DNA of 64,000 bases from Bacteroides zhangwenhongii (lineage in GTDB: Bacteria; Bacteroidota; Bacteroidia; Bacteroidales; Bacteroidaceae), in assembly GCF_009193325.2 (NCBI RefSeq), contig NZ_CP059856.1:4340001-4404000 (forward strand), written 5' to 3'. The notes beneath the pieces were generated by a model. That model did no database searches and was not told the origin of the DNA. It saw only the letters and a list, made by a program, of their open reading frames with translations. Position numbers and translations under genes: made by a program. Shown here in pieces: positions 1-7,601 of the stretch (position 1 is its first letter; each line of letters begins with the position of its first letter).

Positions 1-1270
1 CCGAACAGTCGGCTAGTTTACCCGGTAGACCGCCTCCGGACATCGGAGACTTGCGTTGTACCATTTCACGGGCTTTTCTTGCAGCGTGACGGGCGGTAGC
101 GGCTAAAATCACCTTGTCAACAATTGTTTTGGCCTCTTTCGGATGTTCTTCCAAATAGTAGGATAACACTTCACCTACCGCTTGGTCTACGGCACCCATT
201 ACTTCGTTGTTACCCAACTTCGTTTTAGTCTGTCCCTCAAATTGAGGTTCGGCTACTTTTACAGAAATAACAGCAGTCAAACCTTCGCGGAAGTCATCTC
301 CCGAGATTTCCACCTTCACCTTTTCCAGCATTTTGCTGTCTTCGGCATATTTCTTCAATGTACGGGTTAATGCACGACGGAATCCGGCCAGGTGCGTACC
401 ACCTTCGATGGTGTTGATATTATTAACGTATGAGTGAACGTTTTCGGAGAATCCGGTATTGTACATAATAGCCACTTCAATAGGAATTCCCTGCTTCTCT
501 GAATTGAGATAAATAACATCGTTTATCAAGTGTTCGCGAGAAGACTCGATGAAGCGTACAAATTCTCTCAGACCTTCTTCCGAATAGAATTGCTCGCTTT
601 TGAAACTGCCGTCTTCATTTACCACGCGGCGGTCGGTCAGTGAGATACGTAGTCCTGCATTCAAGTAGGCCAATTCGCGCAGACGTGAAGCCAATATTTT
701 GTAGTCATACACCGTTTCCGTGAAAATGCTGCCATCCGGCCAGAATTGTTGGCGGGTACCGGTAATGTCGGAAGTACCGACTTCTTTTACAGAATAAAGT
801 GGTTTACCTATTTCATACTCCTGTTGGTAAATCTTACCACCCCGGAATACTTGAGTAGTCATGTGCGTGGACAATGCGTTCACACAAGACATACCTACAC
901 CGTGCAGACCTCCGGATACCTTGTAGGATCCTTTATCGAACTTACCTCCAGCATGCAGTACGGTCATGGCTACTTCCAATGCCGACTTCTTTTCTTTCTC
1001 GTGATAGTCTACCGGAATACCGCGTCCGTTGTCCTGTACTGTGATTGAGTTGTCTTCGTTGATTGTCACCTCTATGTGCGTACAGTATCCTGCCAACGCT
1101 TCGTCGATGGAGTTATCAACAATTTCGTATACTAAGTGGTGAAGTCCCTTTACGCTGATGTCACCGATGTACATCGCAGGGCGTTTTCTTACTGCTTCGA
1201 GACCTTCCAATACCTGGATACTATCCGCAGAATAAGACCCGTTATTGGGAGTGATTTGTTCTTCGCTCAT
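1..1270 (-). CDS. gyrB: DNA gyrase subunit B (5' part, truncated by window edge)
   Basis: ATPase subunit of the type II topoisomerase that introduces negative supercoils, working as GyrA2B2 in the cytoplasm. The first 423 codons are present; the C-terminal TOPRIM part lies beyond the window. The GHKL ATPase domain is clear: MYIGD, the EIVDNSIDEALAG helix with the Mg-binding Asn, the DNGRGIP loop, and the GGLHGVGMSCVNALS lid. The transducer domain follows (EGGTHLAGFRRALTR, then GDDFREGLTAVISVK). The ATG at 1270 gives the usual N-terminus (MSEEQ...). A Bacteroides -7 element lies about 30 bp upstream. The same sequence could be parE, but the lengths and motifs seen fit GyrB. Confidence 0.97.
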   Translation of the reverse strand, partial: MSEEQITPNNGSYSADSIQVLEGLEAVRKRPAMYIGDISVKGLHHLVYEIVDNSIDEALAGYCTHIEVTINEDNSITVQDNGRGIPVDYHEKEKKSALEVAMTVLHAGGKFDKGSYKVSGGLHGVGMSCVNALSTHMTTQVFRGGKIYQQEYEIGKPLYSVKEVGTSDITGTRQQFWPDGSIFTETVYDYKILASRLRELAYLNAGLRISLTDRRVVNEDGSFKSEQFYSEEGLREFVRFIESSREHLINDVIYLNSEKQGIPIEVAIMYNTGFSENVHSYVNNINTIEGGTHLAGFRRALTRTLKKYAEDSKMLEKVKVEISGDDFREGLTAVISVKVAEPQFEGQTKTKLGNNEVMGAVDQAVGEVLSYYLEEHPKEAKTIVDKVILAATARHAARKAREMVQRKSPMSGGGLPGKLADCS

Positions 1271-1298
1271 AATTGCCTTTCTAACTTTAATAACAGAG

Positions 1299-1306
1299 CA
1301 AATATA
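1299..1306 (-). promoter_or_regulatory. Candidate -7 element for gyrB
   Basis: On the minus strand the sequence is TATATTTG, a perfect match to the Bacteroides -7 consensus TAnnTTTG, about 30 bp before the gyrB ATG. I see no good TTTG at the expected -33 distance, so only half of the promoter is supported. Confidence 0.5.
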
Positions 1307-1404
1307 GTGAAATTTGTCGACTTGACGAAGAATAAACCGTGAAAAATTAAGAATGGAAGAGGATTCTCCGTTTTCTTGGGTGAACTGGTATACAGATAAT
1401 TATA

Positions 1405-1436
1405 AACAAGAAAGGCCGAACTTAAAAGTTCAGCCT
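1405..1436 (-). terminator. Intrinsic terminator after rpsT
   Basis: An 11-bp hairpin (arms 1413-1423 and 1426-1436, one G-T pair, 2-nt loop) begins 32 bp beyond the rpsT stop codon. On the minus strand it is followed by a T-rich tail (TTTCTTG). Confidence 0.8.
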
Positions 1437-1467
1437 GATGCTATATAGAATTATTGAATTCTTCTTA

Positions 1468-1722
1468 TTAAGCGAGCTTGTTGATGTAAATAGCCAACTT
1501 AGATTTCAGATTGTTAGCTTTGTTTTTGTGAATCACATTTGTTTTAGCCAACTTATCCAACATCTTTGTAATGCCCGGATACATTGCAACTGCTTCTGCT
1601 TTATCAGTAGTTGCACGAAGCTTTCTAACAGCGTTTCTCATGGTCTTGCCATAATATCTGTTGTGAAGTCTTCTAGTCTCTTCTTGTCTGATTCTTTTCA
1701 GTGATGATTTATGATTTGCCAT
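1468..1722 (-). CDS. rpsT: 30S ribosomal protein S20
   Basis: Primary 16S rRNA-binding protein of the small subunit. The product has 84 residues, the normal length, and is strongly basic. It begins [13 protein letters not shown], the S20 signature, and continues with RNAVRKLR and a C-terminal [11 protein letters not shown] segment, as expected for the three-helix bundle. It lies 43 bp downstream of tRNA-Glu on the same strand with no terminator between them, so both are probably read from the promoter at 1900-1930. A hairpin terminator follows the gene. Confidence 0.97.
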   Translation of the reverse strand: MANHKSSLKRIRQEETRRLHNRYYGKTMRNAVRKLRATTDKAEAVAMYPGITKMLDKLAKTNVIHKNKANNLKSKLAIYINKLA

Positions 1723-1765
1723 CTCGACTAATCTGTTTTTTTAGTTCGTTTATTCTTTTAACTTG

Positions 1766-1837
1766 TAGCCCGTGGGGGAATCGAACCCCCCTTTCAAGAA
1801 TGAAAATCTTGCGTCCTAACCGATAGACGAACGGGCC
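1766..1837 (-). tRNA. tRNA-Glu (TTC)
   Basis: A 72-nt cloverleaf on the minus strand. The acceptor stem is GGCCCGT / ACGGGCT with discriminator A. The anticodon stem is CAAGA / TCTTG with loop TTTTCAT, giving anticodon TTC. The T arm is GGGGG / CCCCC around TTCGATT. No CCA is encoded. It is probably co-transcribed with rpsT. Confidence 0.96.
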
Positions 1838-1899
1838 ATCCTGTGTTGCATTTCTGCTTTTGCTTTCTCGAATCTGTGTTTGTTTCTCGATTGCGGATG

Positions 1900-1930
1900 C
1901 AAAGGTAGGAACTTTTTTGAAACTGACAAA
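1900..1930 (-). promoter_or_regulatory. Bacteroides housekeeping promoter for tRNA-Glu / rpsT
   Basis: The minus strand reads TTTG, 19 bp, TACCTTTG. Both boxes match the Bacteroides sigma-ABfr consensus with ideal spacing, about 60 bp upstream of the tRNA 5' end. Confidence 0.85.
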
Positions 1931-2188
1931 CAATTTGCTGAAAAAAATAGTATAAATTTTCCGGTTGCCTTCTTTTAGCTTTCTTTTCTTCCTGATATTC
2001 AGGTGATTATACTTCTCTGTTTCTCGTGAGAAAACTTCATTTTTCCTTTTGCCAATATCGGATGTACTTTTGCCTATACCTTATTATATATAAAGGGTGC
2101 TCTTTTCGTCTTCTTTCTCTCTGCGAACGGAATCGCTTATTTTCTTTTATTCGGCAGTCAACGGGATTCTTATTTAGAAGATTTTTTG

Positions 2189-2196
2189 TAGTTTTG
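2189..2196 (+). promoter_or_regulatory. Candidate -7 element for recO
   Basis: TAGTTTTG matches TAnnTTTG and lies 27 bp before the recO ATG. A second match, TACTTTTG, is at 2065-2072. Neither has a clear -33 TTTG. Apart from these two boxes I see nothing in the gap 1931-2223. Confidence 0.35.
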
Positions 2197-2223
2197 TTCC
2201 GGAATGGAAATTTGTGATTGGTT

Positions 2224-2952
2224 ATGCTGCAAAAAACGAAAGGAATCGTTCTTCATACATTAAAGTACAATGATACTTCTATCATTGTAGATATATACAC
2301 GGAGCTTTCCGGCAGGGCTTCTTTTCTTGTGGCGGTTCCCCGTTCACGAAAAGCAGCGGTGAAATCCGTTCTTTTCCAGCCGTTGTCTTTTATTGAATTT
2401 GAGGCGGATTACAGACCGAATGCGACTCTTTATCGGGTGAAAGAGGCGAAATCCTTTTATCCTTTTTCTTCCATTCCCTATGATCCTTATAAATCTGCGA
2501 TGGCGCTTTTTCTATCGGAATTCCTTTATCGGGCTATTCGGGAGGAGGCTGAGAACCGTCCGCTGTTTGCTTATTTGCAGCATTCCATCATTTGGTTGGA
2601 TGAGTGCAGGGAAGGATTCTCTAATTTCCATCTTGTTTTTCTAATGCGTCTTTCCCGTTTTTTGGGCCTTTATCCCAATCTGGAAGACTATCATGCCGGT
2701 GATTACTTCGATTTGCTGAATGCTTGTTTTACTTCTACTCGTCCCCAGCTGCATTCATCCTATATCAATCCTGAAGATGCGGGACGTCTTCGGCAATTGA
2801 TGCGTATGAATTATGAGACTATGCATCTTTTCGGTATGAGTCGTGCCGAACGTACTCGCTGTCTGACGACTATCAATGATTATTATAGTCTGCATTTGCC
2901 GGACTTCCCGGTATTGAAATCATTAGAAGTGTTGAAAGAACTGTTTGATTAG
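2224..2952 (+). CDS. recO: DNA repair protein RecO
   Basis: Recombination mediator of the RecFOR pathway that anneals SSB-coated DNA and helps load RecA. The product has 242 residues, normal length. The N-terminal OB fold is visible ([17 protein letters not shown], then [16 protein letters not shown]), followed by the helical region with [12 protein letters not shown] and the C-terminal [16 protein letters not shown] segment. The Zn-binding cysteines found in some RecO proteins are not arranged as a cluster here. I chose the ATG at 2224 because it gives the family N-terminus; a TTG at 2218 would add two residues. It converges on the yqeY-like gene across a repeat-rich gap. Confidence 0.92.
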   Translation: MLQKTKGIVLHTLKYNDTSIIVDIYTELSGRASFLVAVPRSRKAAVKSVLFQPLSFIEFEADYRPNATLYRVKEAKSFYPFSSIPYDPYKSAMALFLSEFLYRAIREEAENRPLFAYLQHSIIWLDECREGFSNFHLVFLMRLSRFLGLYPNLEDYHAGDYFDLLNACFTSTRPQLHSSYINPEDAGRLRQLMRMNYETMHLFGMSRAERTRCLTTINDYYSLHLPDFPVLKSLEVLKELFD

Positions 2953-3050
2953 CTCTTTTCGGCTGATAGGCACTGATTTAGTAGATGAAAGAAGTAGGGA
3001 TACAATGTGTTTATTCCCTGCATTGTTCATATCGGATGCCGATATAGATG

Positions 3051-3138
3051 ATTCGTCACGGCTGTGGTGACTTCTTCTCACGGATGTGACGAGATCCTAC
3101 CACAGCCATGAAGAGATCTCGTCACGGCCGTGACGAAT
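3051..3138. repeat. Nested inverted repeats around CGTCACGG
   Basis: In the gap between recO and the yqeY-like gene, several inverted repeats interleave: ATTCGTCACG (3051-3060) with CGTGACGAAT (3129-3138); GGCTGTGGT (3060-3068) with ACCACAGCC (3099-3107); GTGACGAGATC (3086-3096) with GATCTCGTCAC (3115-3125); and a perfect 18-bp palindrome at 3119-3136. The arms can form alternative cruciform or RNA folds. Function unknown. Confidence 0.8.
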
Positions 3139-3143
3139 TAATT

Positions 3144-3310
3144 ATGTCGGTGTTTTAACAGAACAATGTCGGTAGTTTTGTAAACTTATGCCAGTGCTTT
3201 GATAGATGGATGCCGGTACTTTGATAGATGAATGCCGGTACTTGAAGGATGATGAGAGATGTTTTGAGGAAATGATGAGAGATACTGGGAGAAATGATGA
3301 GAGATAACTC
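3144..3310. repeat. Two adjoining arrays of 22-bp tandem repeats
   Basis: Four full units and one partial unit with period 22 start at 3144, 3166, 3188, 3210 and 3232 and share ATGYCGGTRnTTT. The 3188 and 3210 copies are nearly identical (ATGCCRGTRCTTTGATAGATGR). A second family follows at 3249, 3272 and 3294, sharing ATGATGAGAGAT with period 22-23. There are no unique spacers between the units, so this is not a CRISPR array. It lies between the 3' ends of two convergent genes, where it cannot serve either as an ordinary promoter. Confidence 0.8.
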
Positions 3311-3329
3311 ATCGTGAGTTATCTCTCAT
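3297..3329. terminator. Perfect 15-bp hairpin, possible bidirectional terminator
   Basis: The arms 3297-3311 and 3315-3329 are perfectly complementary (ATGAGAGATAACTCA and its reverse complement) around a 3-nt loop. The hairpin ends the repeat array, 90 bp beyond the stop of the yqeY-like gene and about 350 bp beyond recO. There is no T run next to it, so a terminator role is only possible, not shown. Confidence 0.5.
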
Positions 3330-3419
3330 AAAGTATGTTGCTGATATTTAATCTTTTATCTCTGACTTATGAGAGATGAGAGATCGAAAGTAAAAACTTC
3401 TCAGTAGAGAGTGGATGAA

Positions 3420-3869
3420 TTATCCCAAAAGCTCTTTTACTTTTGCTGATATGGCACGGCCTTCGGCAAGTCCTGCCAATTTCTTGGAAGCTACTCCCAT
3501 TACTTTACCCATGTCTTTTCCGCTGGTGGCACCCACTTCGGCAATGATTTCCTTTAATGCCGCTTCCAGTTCTTCGGCAGACATTTGTTTCGGCAGATAC
3601 TTCTCCATAACGGCTACCTGTCCTAGCTCTGCGTCAGCCAAGTCCTGACGGCCTTGTCCGATATAGATCTCGGCAGAGTCCTTTCCTTGTTTTACGAGTT
3701 TCTGGATGATTTTAAGTGCCGCATCATCTGTCAGTGTATCGTTAGCTCCCGGAGCAGTCTTTGCTTCAAGGAAAAACTTCTTAACGTTTCTCAAAGTCTC
3801 TAAGGCTACTTTGTCCTTTGCCTTCATTGCGTTTTTTATGTCTTCGCTGACTTTATCAAATAAATCCAT
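3420..3869 (-). CDS. GatB/YqeY domain protein
   Basis: A protein of 149 residues that matches the YqeY family along its whole length, the free-standing relative of the C-terminal tRNA-binding domain of GatB. The N-terminal helical part begins MDLFDKVSEDIKNAMKAKD and is followed by LETLRNVKKFFLEAK. The C-terminal part has MEKYLPKQMSAEEL, then GKDMGKVMGV and the GRAISAKVKELL end. Its role is not established; tRNA binding or amidotransferase-related work is inferred from the fold. It lies 85 bp downstream of ftsZ on the same strand, so it may be the last gene of the dcw transcript. Confidence 0.9.
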   Translation of the reverse strand: MDLFDKVSEDIKNAMKAKDKVALETLRNVKKFFLEAKTAPGANDTLTDDAALKIIQKLVKQGKDSAEIYIGQGRQDLADAELGQVAVMEKYLPKQMSAEELEAALKEIIAEVGATSGKDMGKVMGVASKKLAGLAEGRAISAKVKELLG

Positions 3870-3954
3870 ACTATTATATTTAAAAATTAAAGATTAAGAA
3901 TTATAACCGAAGCCTGATTCTGCGAGTTTATAATCTTCGTTCTTAGTTCTTTGT

Positions 3955-5265
3955 TTAGAACGTAATCACGCCATTCTCGTCTGTTGCTTCTTCCGTTGCG
4001 ACTTCCTCCTCCAGAGCGGCTTTGGTCCGTATCTTGGTGAGGGTTGTCTTATCGCGCATATATGTGGGAGAATCCTCTACCATAGCGATGATGTCGTCGT
4101 TGTCCAGGTCTTCCATATTGAAGAGGTAGATGTGACGACGTTTGCGCAGGCTCTTGCTTCCGATATTGCTGGCGCTTTCTCCGTATGCTTTGCGGATGCG
4201 TTCTTTGTTTTTCTCTTTCTCTTCTTCCAGTTGCAGTTGGCGTTCCTCTTCTTCCTGGCTGCGCGCAGCGTGCAGGCTGTCCATGCCGGGAACATCCTCT
4301 ACTCCGAATCCGGTTGCAAGTACGGTAATCTTCACTTTTGTTTCCAAAGAGTTGTCGATGGCGACACCCCAGATAACCTCCACACCTTCGCGGAACTTAC
4401 TCATGAATTCATGTATCTCGTTCATCTCTTCCATCATCAATTCGGATGACGGACAGAAGGAAACGTTCAACATCACCTTTTTGGCGTTGAAGATATCGTT
4501 GTTGTTGAGTAGCGGAGAATGCAGCGCATCATCGATTGCTTTGGTTACCCGATTTTCTCCTTCACCGAATCCGGTACTCATGATGGCTACTCCACCATCT
4601 TTCAAGATAGTCTTCACATCGGCAAAGTCCAGATTGACCGTACCGCGCATGGTGATAATCTCGGCAATACTTTTGGCAGCGATGGAGAGTGTATCATCGG
4701 CCTTGCCGAATGCATTCATAAAGGTAAGGTCGGCATATATTTCGCGCAAGCGTTCGTTGTTGATAACCAATAAAGCGTCAACGTGTTGAGCGATACGTTC
4801 CACACCGTCCAACGCTTGGATAATTTTCTTTTCCCCTTCGAAGATAAAGGGGATGGTAACGATACCGACTGTCAGAATATCCATCTCCTTTGCGATGCGG
4901 GCAATGACAGGGGCTGCGCCGGTTCCTGTTCCACCACCCATTCCGGCAGTGATGAATACCATCTTGGTGCCGTCGTTCAGTTGGTTTCTAATGTCTTCTA
5001 TACTTTCTTCGGCGGCATCGCGTGCCCGTTCGGGACGGTTGCCGGCTCCAAGACCTTGTGTGATGCTACGGCCCAGTTGCAGTTTCACCGGAACCGGTGA
5101 TTCGGCCAATGCCTGGTTGTCCGTGTTGCAAAGAACGAACGTTACATCATGAATACCTTCCCGGTACATGTGGTTTACAGCGTTGCCACCACCACCACCT
5201 ACGCCAATCACTTTGATGATCTTCGGTGAATCTGTCGGGAAATCGAATTGTACTATCTCGTCCAT
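3955..5265 (-). CDS. ftsZ: Cell division protein FtsZ
   Basis: Tubulin-like GTPase that forms the division ring at midcell. The product has 436 residues. The N-terminal GTPase part contains GVGGGGGNAVNHM and the tubulin signature GGGTGTGAAPVIA, followed by the T7 catalytic loop NLDFADVKTI. The long charged linker (residues about 330-390, rich in Glu, Lys and Arg) leads to a C-terminal tail with DDIIAMVEDSPTYMRDK, which differs from the proteobacterial partner-binding peptide but is usual in Bacteroidetes. ftsA is 56 bp upstream on the same strand. It is the last division gene of the dcw cluster. Confidence 0.98.
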   Translation of the reverse strand: MDEIVQFDFPTDSPKIIKVIGVGGGGGNAVNHMYREGIHDVTFVLCNTDNQALAESPVPVKLQLGRSITQGLGAGNRPERARDAAEESIEDIRNQLNDGTKMVFITAGMGGGTGTGAAPVIARIAKEMDILTVGIVTIPFIFEGEKKIIQALDGVERIAQHVDALLVINNERLREIYADLTFMNAFGKADDTLSIAAKSIAEIITMRGTVNLDFADVKTILKDGGVAIMSTGFGEGENRVTKAIDDALHSPLLNNNDIFNAKKVMLNVSFCPSSELMMEEMNEIHEFMSKFREGVEVIWGVAIDNSLETKVKITVLATGFGVEDVPGMDSLHAARSQEEEERQLQLEEEKEKNKERIRKAYGESASNIGSKSLRKRRHIYLFNMEDLDNDDIIAMVEDSPTYMRDKTTLTKIRTKAALEEEVATEEATDENGVITF

Positions 5266-5321
5266 AATCTTATGCTAATTACTAGTTACTATTTACAAAT
5301 TACAAGCTATGTCTCCGGAAG

Positions 5322-6779
5322 TTATTTCATTTCATCATCTTCATTGAAGATGTTGGTCATTTCCTCAATCGTTTTCTTCATTTTTGTTGTGAACCAACCG
5401 GGCTTAGCTTCTCTTTTCCGCCTTTCTTTCTCCTCCTTTTCTTTCTGCTTGCGAAGTTTCTCGGCTTCTTTGGCAGCCAGTTTGGCTTCTCGTTCCTCTT
5501 CCTCTTTCTTGAGTCGGGCGATGCGGGCTTGTTCTTTCAGTTCCTGGTCGTTTTCGAATATATCGCCTGTCTTGAGAACTTCCGCTTCCGGTTTAGGAGT
5601 GGCCGGAGCAGGTTGAGAAACTGTTTCTATCAGGCAGCAATTCTGGTTCCCTTCAAACAGAAGCCCGAATAACGTATTCTGCGAGCCGTCTTTTTTCAGG
5701 ATATCGCTAGGGGCATGAACGGTATTACGTGGAAGTCTTGCCATTCTGATTTTCTCTATTTTGCTACGTTTGCGCAACATCTCTTCCAGGTTCTTTAGGT
5801 TGGCAGCTCCTCCTGTCATGATAATTCCTGCCAGCAGTTTGTCGTCAAAGCCGGAGAGTTGTATCTGATTCCATACATTGGCAATGATTTCTTCGGCACG
5901 GGCTTCGATGATATTGTTGAGGTCGGCTACTTTAATGGTACGACTGTCATCGTCCAGTTTGCAAGTAGCCTCTTCTTGTTCGGGCTCTTCTTCATAAAGA
6001 GCGTCACCGTAGGTTTTCTTCAAACGTTCTGCTTCTTCCTCTTCCATCTGCAAGGTGGTGATATCTCGTGTGATACTGTTACCTCCTAGCGGCAGCACAG
6101 TCAGGAAGCGGAGGATATTGTTTTTGTAAACGGAGATGGTAGTCGTATCTGCACCGAAGTCGACCAAAGCGCAGCCCGAACGGCGTTCGCTTTCTGTCAA
6201 TACCGCGTTGGCTGTCACGAGCGGGGCAATCAGTTGTTCGGCTATATCTATTTTTGCCTGTTGGAAGCAATGCTCCAAATTCTTCCGCACGGAAGCACGG
6301 GCGACAATATTGAGGAAACGGCCTTCGATATGGCTTCCTACCAGACCCACCGGATTGGCTTGCAGGTTATTTCCCACCTTATATTCCTGTGGCGCTACGT
6401 CCAGTATGTCCATGTCTACCACCGGGATGGCGATGTTCTCGTCGCCGATAGCGCTGACAAGTTCCTCCGATATGATGGCTTCTTCTTCCAGATCGCGGCT
6501 TACCACGTTGCGTACTGTGCGAAGTGATTGACCGCCAATACCTACATATACTTTAGCAATTGAGTTTTTCAACTCACCTTCCAGTCTGTTGATGATAGAA
6601 GTCAGACTTTGTGCCGTCTTGTCCAGGTTAAAGATAACTCCTTTACGGATGAACGTAGAAGAGTCTTCCTGTGCATACGCCAGTATCTGCATACTTCCGT
6701 CACTGTTCTTTCTTCCGGCCACACCGGTTATCTTCGATGAACCAAGTTCAATAGCGGCGATAAATTCTGTTGTTGCCAT
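5322..6779 (-). CDS. ftsA: Cell division protein FtsA
   Basis: Actin-like ATPase that ties FtsZ filaments to the inner face of the membrane. It has 485 residues; typical FtsA proteins have about 420. The N-terminal phosphate-1 loop is seen in AIELGSSKITGVAG, the 1C domain lies at about residues 85-165, phosphate-2 in ALVDFGADTTTISVY, and the adenosine motif in GIIMTGGAANLKNLEE. The extra length is a Lys/Glu/Arg-rich segment near residues 405-460 that looks like a long charged helix. It is followed by an amphipathic end (GWFTTKMKKTIEEMTNIF) that fits the membrane-targeting sequence. Neighbours are ftsQ upstream and ftsZ downstream. Confidence 0.97.
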   Translation of the reverse strand: MATTEFIAAIELGSSKITGVAGRKNSDGSMQILAYAQEDSSTFIRKGVIFNLDKTAQSLTSIINRLEGELKNSIAKVYVGIGGQSLRTVRNVVSRDLEEEAIISEELVSAIGDENIAIPVVDMDILDVAPQEYKVGNNLQANPVGLVGSHIEGRFLNIVARASVRKNLEHCFQQAKIDIAEQLIAPLVTANAVLTESERRSGCALVDFGADTTTISVYKNNILRFLTVLPLGGNSITRDITTLQMEEEEAERLKKTYGDALYEEEPEQEEATCKLDDDSRTIKVADLNNIIEARAEEIIANVWNQIQLSGFDDKLLAGIIMTGGAANLKNLEEMLRKRSKIEKIRMARLPRNTVHAPSDILKKDGSQNTLFGLLFEGNQNCCLIETVSQPAPATPKPEAEVLKTGDIFENDQELKEQARIARLKKEEEEREAKLAAKEAEKLRKQKEKEEKERRKREAKPGWFTTKMKKTIEEMTNIFNEDDEMK

Positions 6780-6854
6780 CTCTTTATTTACTATTTAATT
6801 GTTTACAATTTACTATTTGGAGAGATCTGTCACTTATATCTCATCACTTATCAC

Positions 6855-7595
6855 TCATCGTTCTCTTTTCGTACAGATAATCTGATTGCTGAATTCAAGG
6901 TTGATGCGTGAATATTTGTTCCAGCCTACCTTATTGAGCCCTTTCTTATAGAATTCTTTCAGGCGTGCCAGTTTGTCTTCAAAGTCATCCAGTTTGCCGA
7001 GATAGACAAGGTGGTCTCCCACACGTGGCACTAATTCGATATTGCGGTCGGGCAATACATGAATCTGTTCTATCTGCGCATCCCAGAACTTATTGTTATG
7101 CAAAAATACACCAAACTTATATAAATCCTTCATTGCAAACGACTTTTCTACGTTTCCGGTGACAATTACCCGGTGAGCGACGCATTTTGCATCGGGAGGC
7201 ATGACGGTTCCTTTGTTGTCAAGGTAGTAATTCTCACCATTGGCGCTCATTACCCGTAAGATGGGAATGCGTTGTGTCACTTCCACGCAGACTTTGCCGC
7301 TAGGAGTCTTGTAGCATTCCGCTTCGTCAATCAACGGGTGTTTACTCAGTTCCCGTTCCAATGACTTGGTAGAGATGCGTTCCATCTTTTTCCCGATGGG
7401 GTAGATGCCTTTTTTCTGAAGGATACCTTTCAGTTCGTCTTTGGTGATGAAACCGGCATAAGCGGTATCCTTAATAACTAATTCCATGTCACGGCAGGTC
7501 TGGTCGGCAGGCTTGCGGTTGAAGGCGCTGACAGCTACGACCAGGTAGGCTATGAGCACCAACATGACGATGGACAGAAGGATTCTCTTTACCAT
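6855..7595 (-). CDS. ftsQ: Cell division protein FtsQ/DivIB
   Basis: Bitopic membrane protein of the divisome that links early and late division proteins. It has 246 residues: a short cytoplasmic start, one membrane segment at about residues 4-24 (ILLSIVMLVLIAYLVVAV), then a periplasmic region with a POTRA-like stretch (ITKDELKGILQK through SLERELSKHPLIDEAECYK) and a beta domain with YYLDNKGTVMP. Sequence identity to the E. coli protein is low by eye; position between murC (6 bp gap) and ftsA plus topology support the call. Confidence 0.9.
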   Translation of the reverse strand: MVKRILLSIVMLVLIAYLVVAVSAFNRKPADQTCRDMELVIKDTAYAGFITKDELKGILQKKGIYPIGKKMERISTKSLERELSKHPLIDEAECYKTPSGKVCVEVTQRIPILRVMSANGENYYLDNKGTVMPPDAKCVAHRVIVTGNVEKSFAMKDLYKFGVFLHNNKFWDAQIEQIHVLPDRNIELVPRVGDHLVYLGKLDDFEDKLARLKEFYKKGLNKVGWNKYSRINLEFSNQIICTKRER

Positions 7596-7601
7596 AAATT
7601 A

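Noticed and set aside
1709-1933. Open frame of 74 codons on the minus strand
   Set aside because: It runs through tRNA-Glu and its promoter and shows no protein features.
3144-3310. Regular 22-bp repeats as a CRISPR array
   Set aside because: The units touch each other with no unique spacers, units differ from each other, and no cas gene is near.
4142-4789. Long open frame antisense to ftsZ
   Set aside because: It has no start signal or domain and follows the codon pattern of ftsZ on the other strand. The same holds for other long antisense frames over ftsA, murC, mraY, ftsI and the mob genes.
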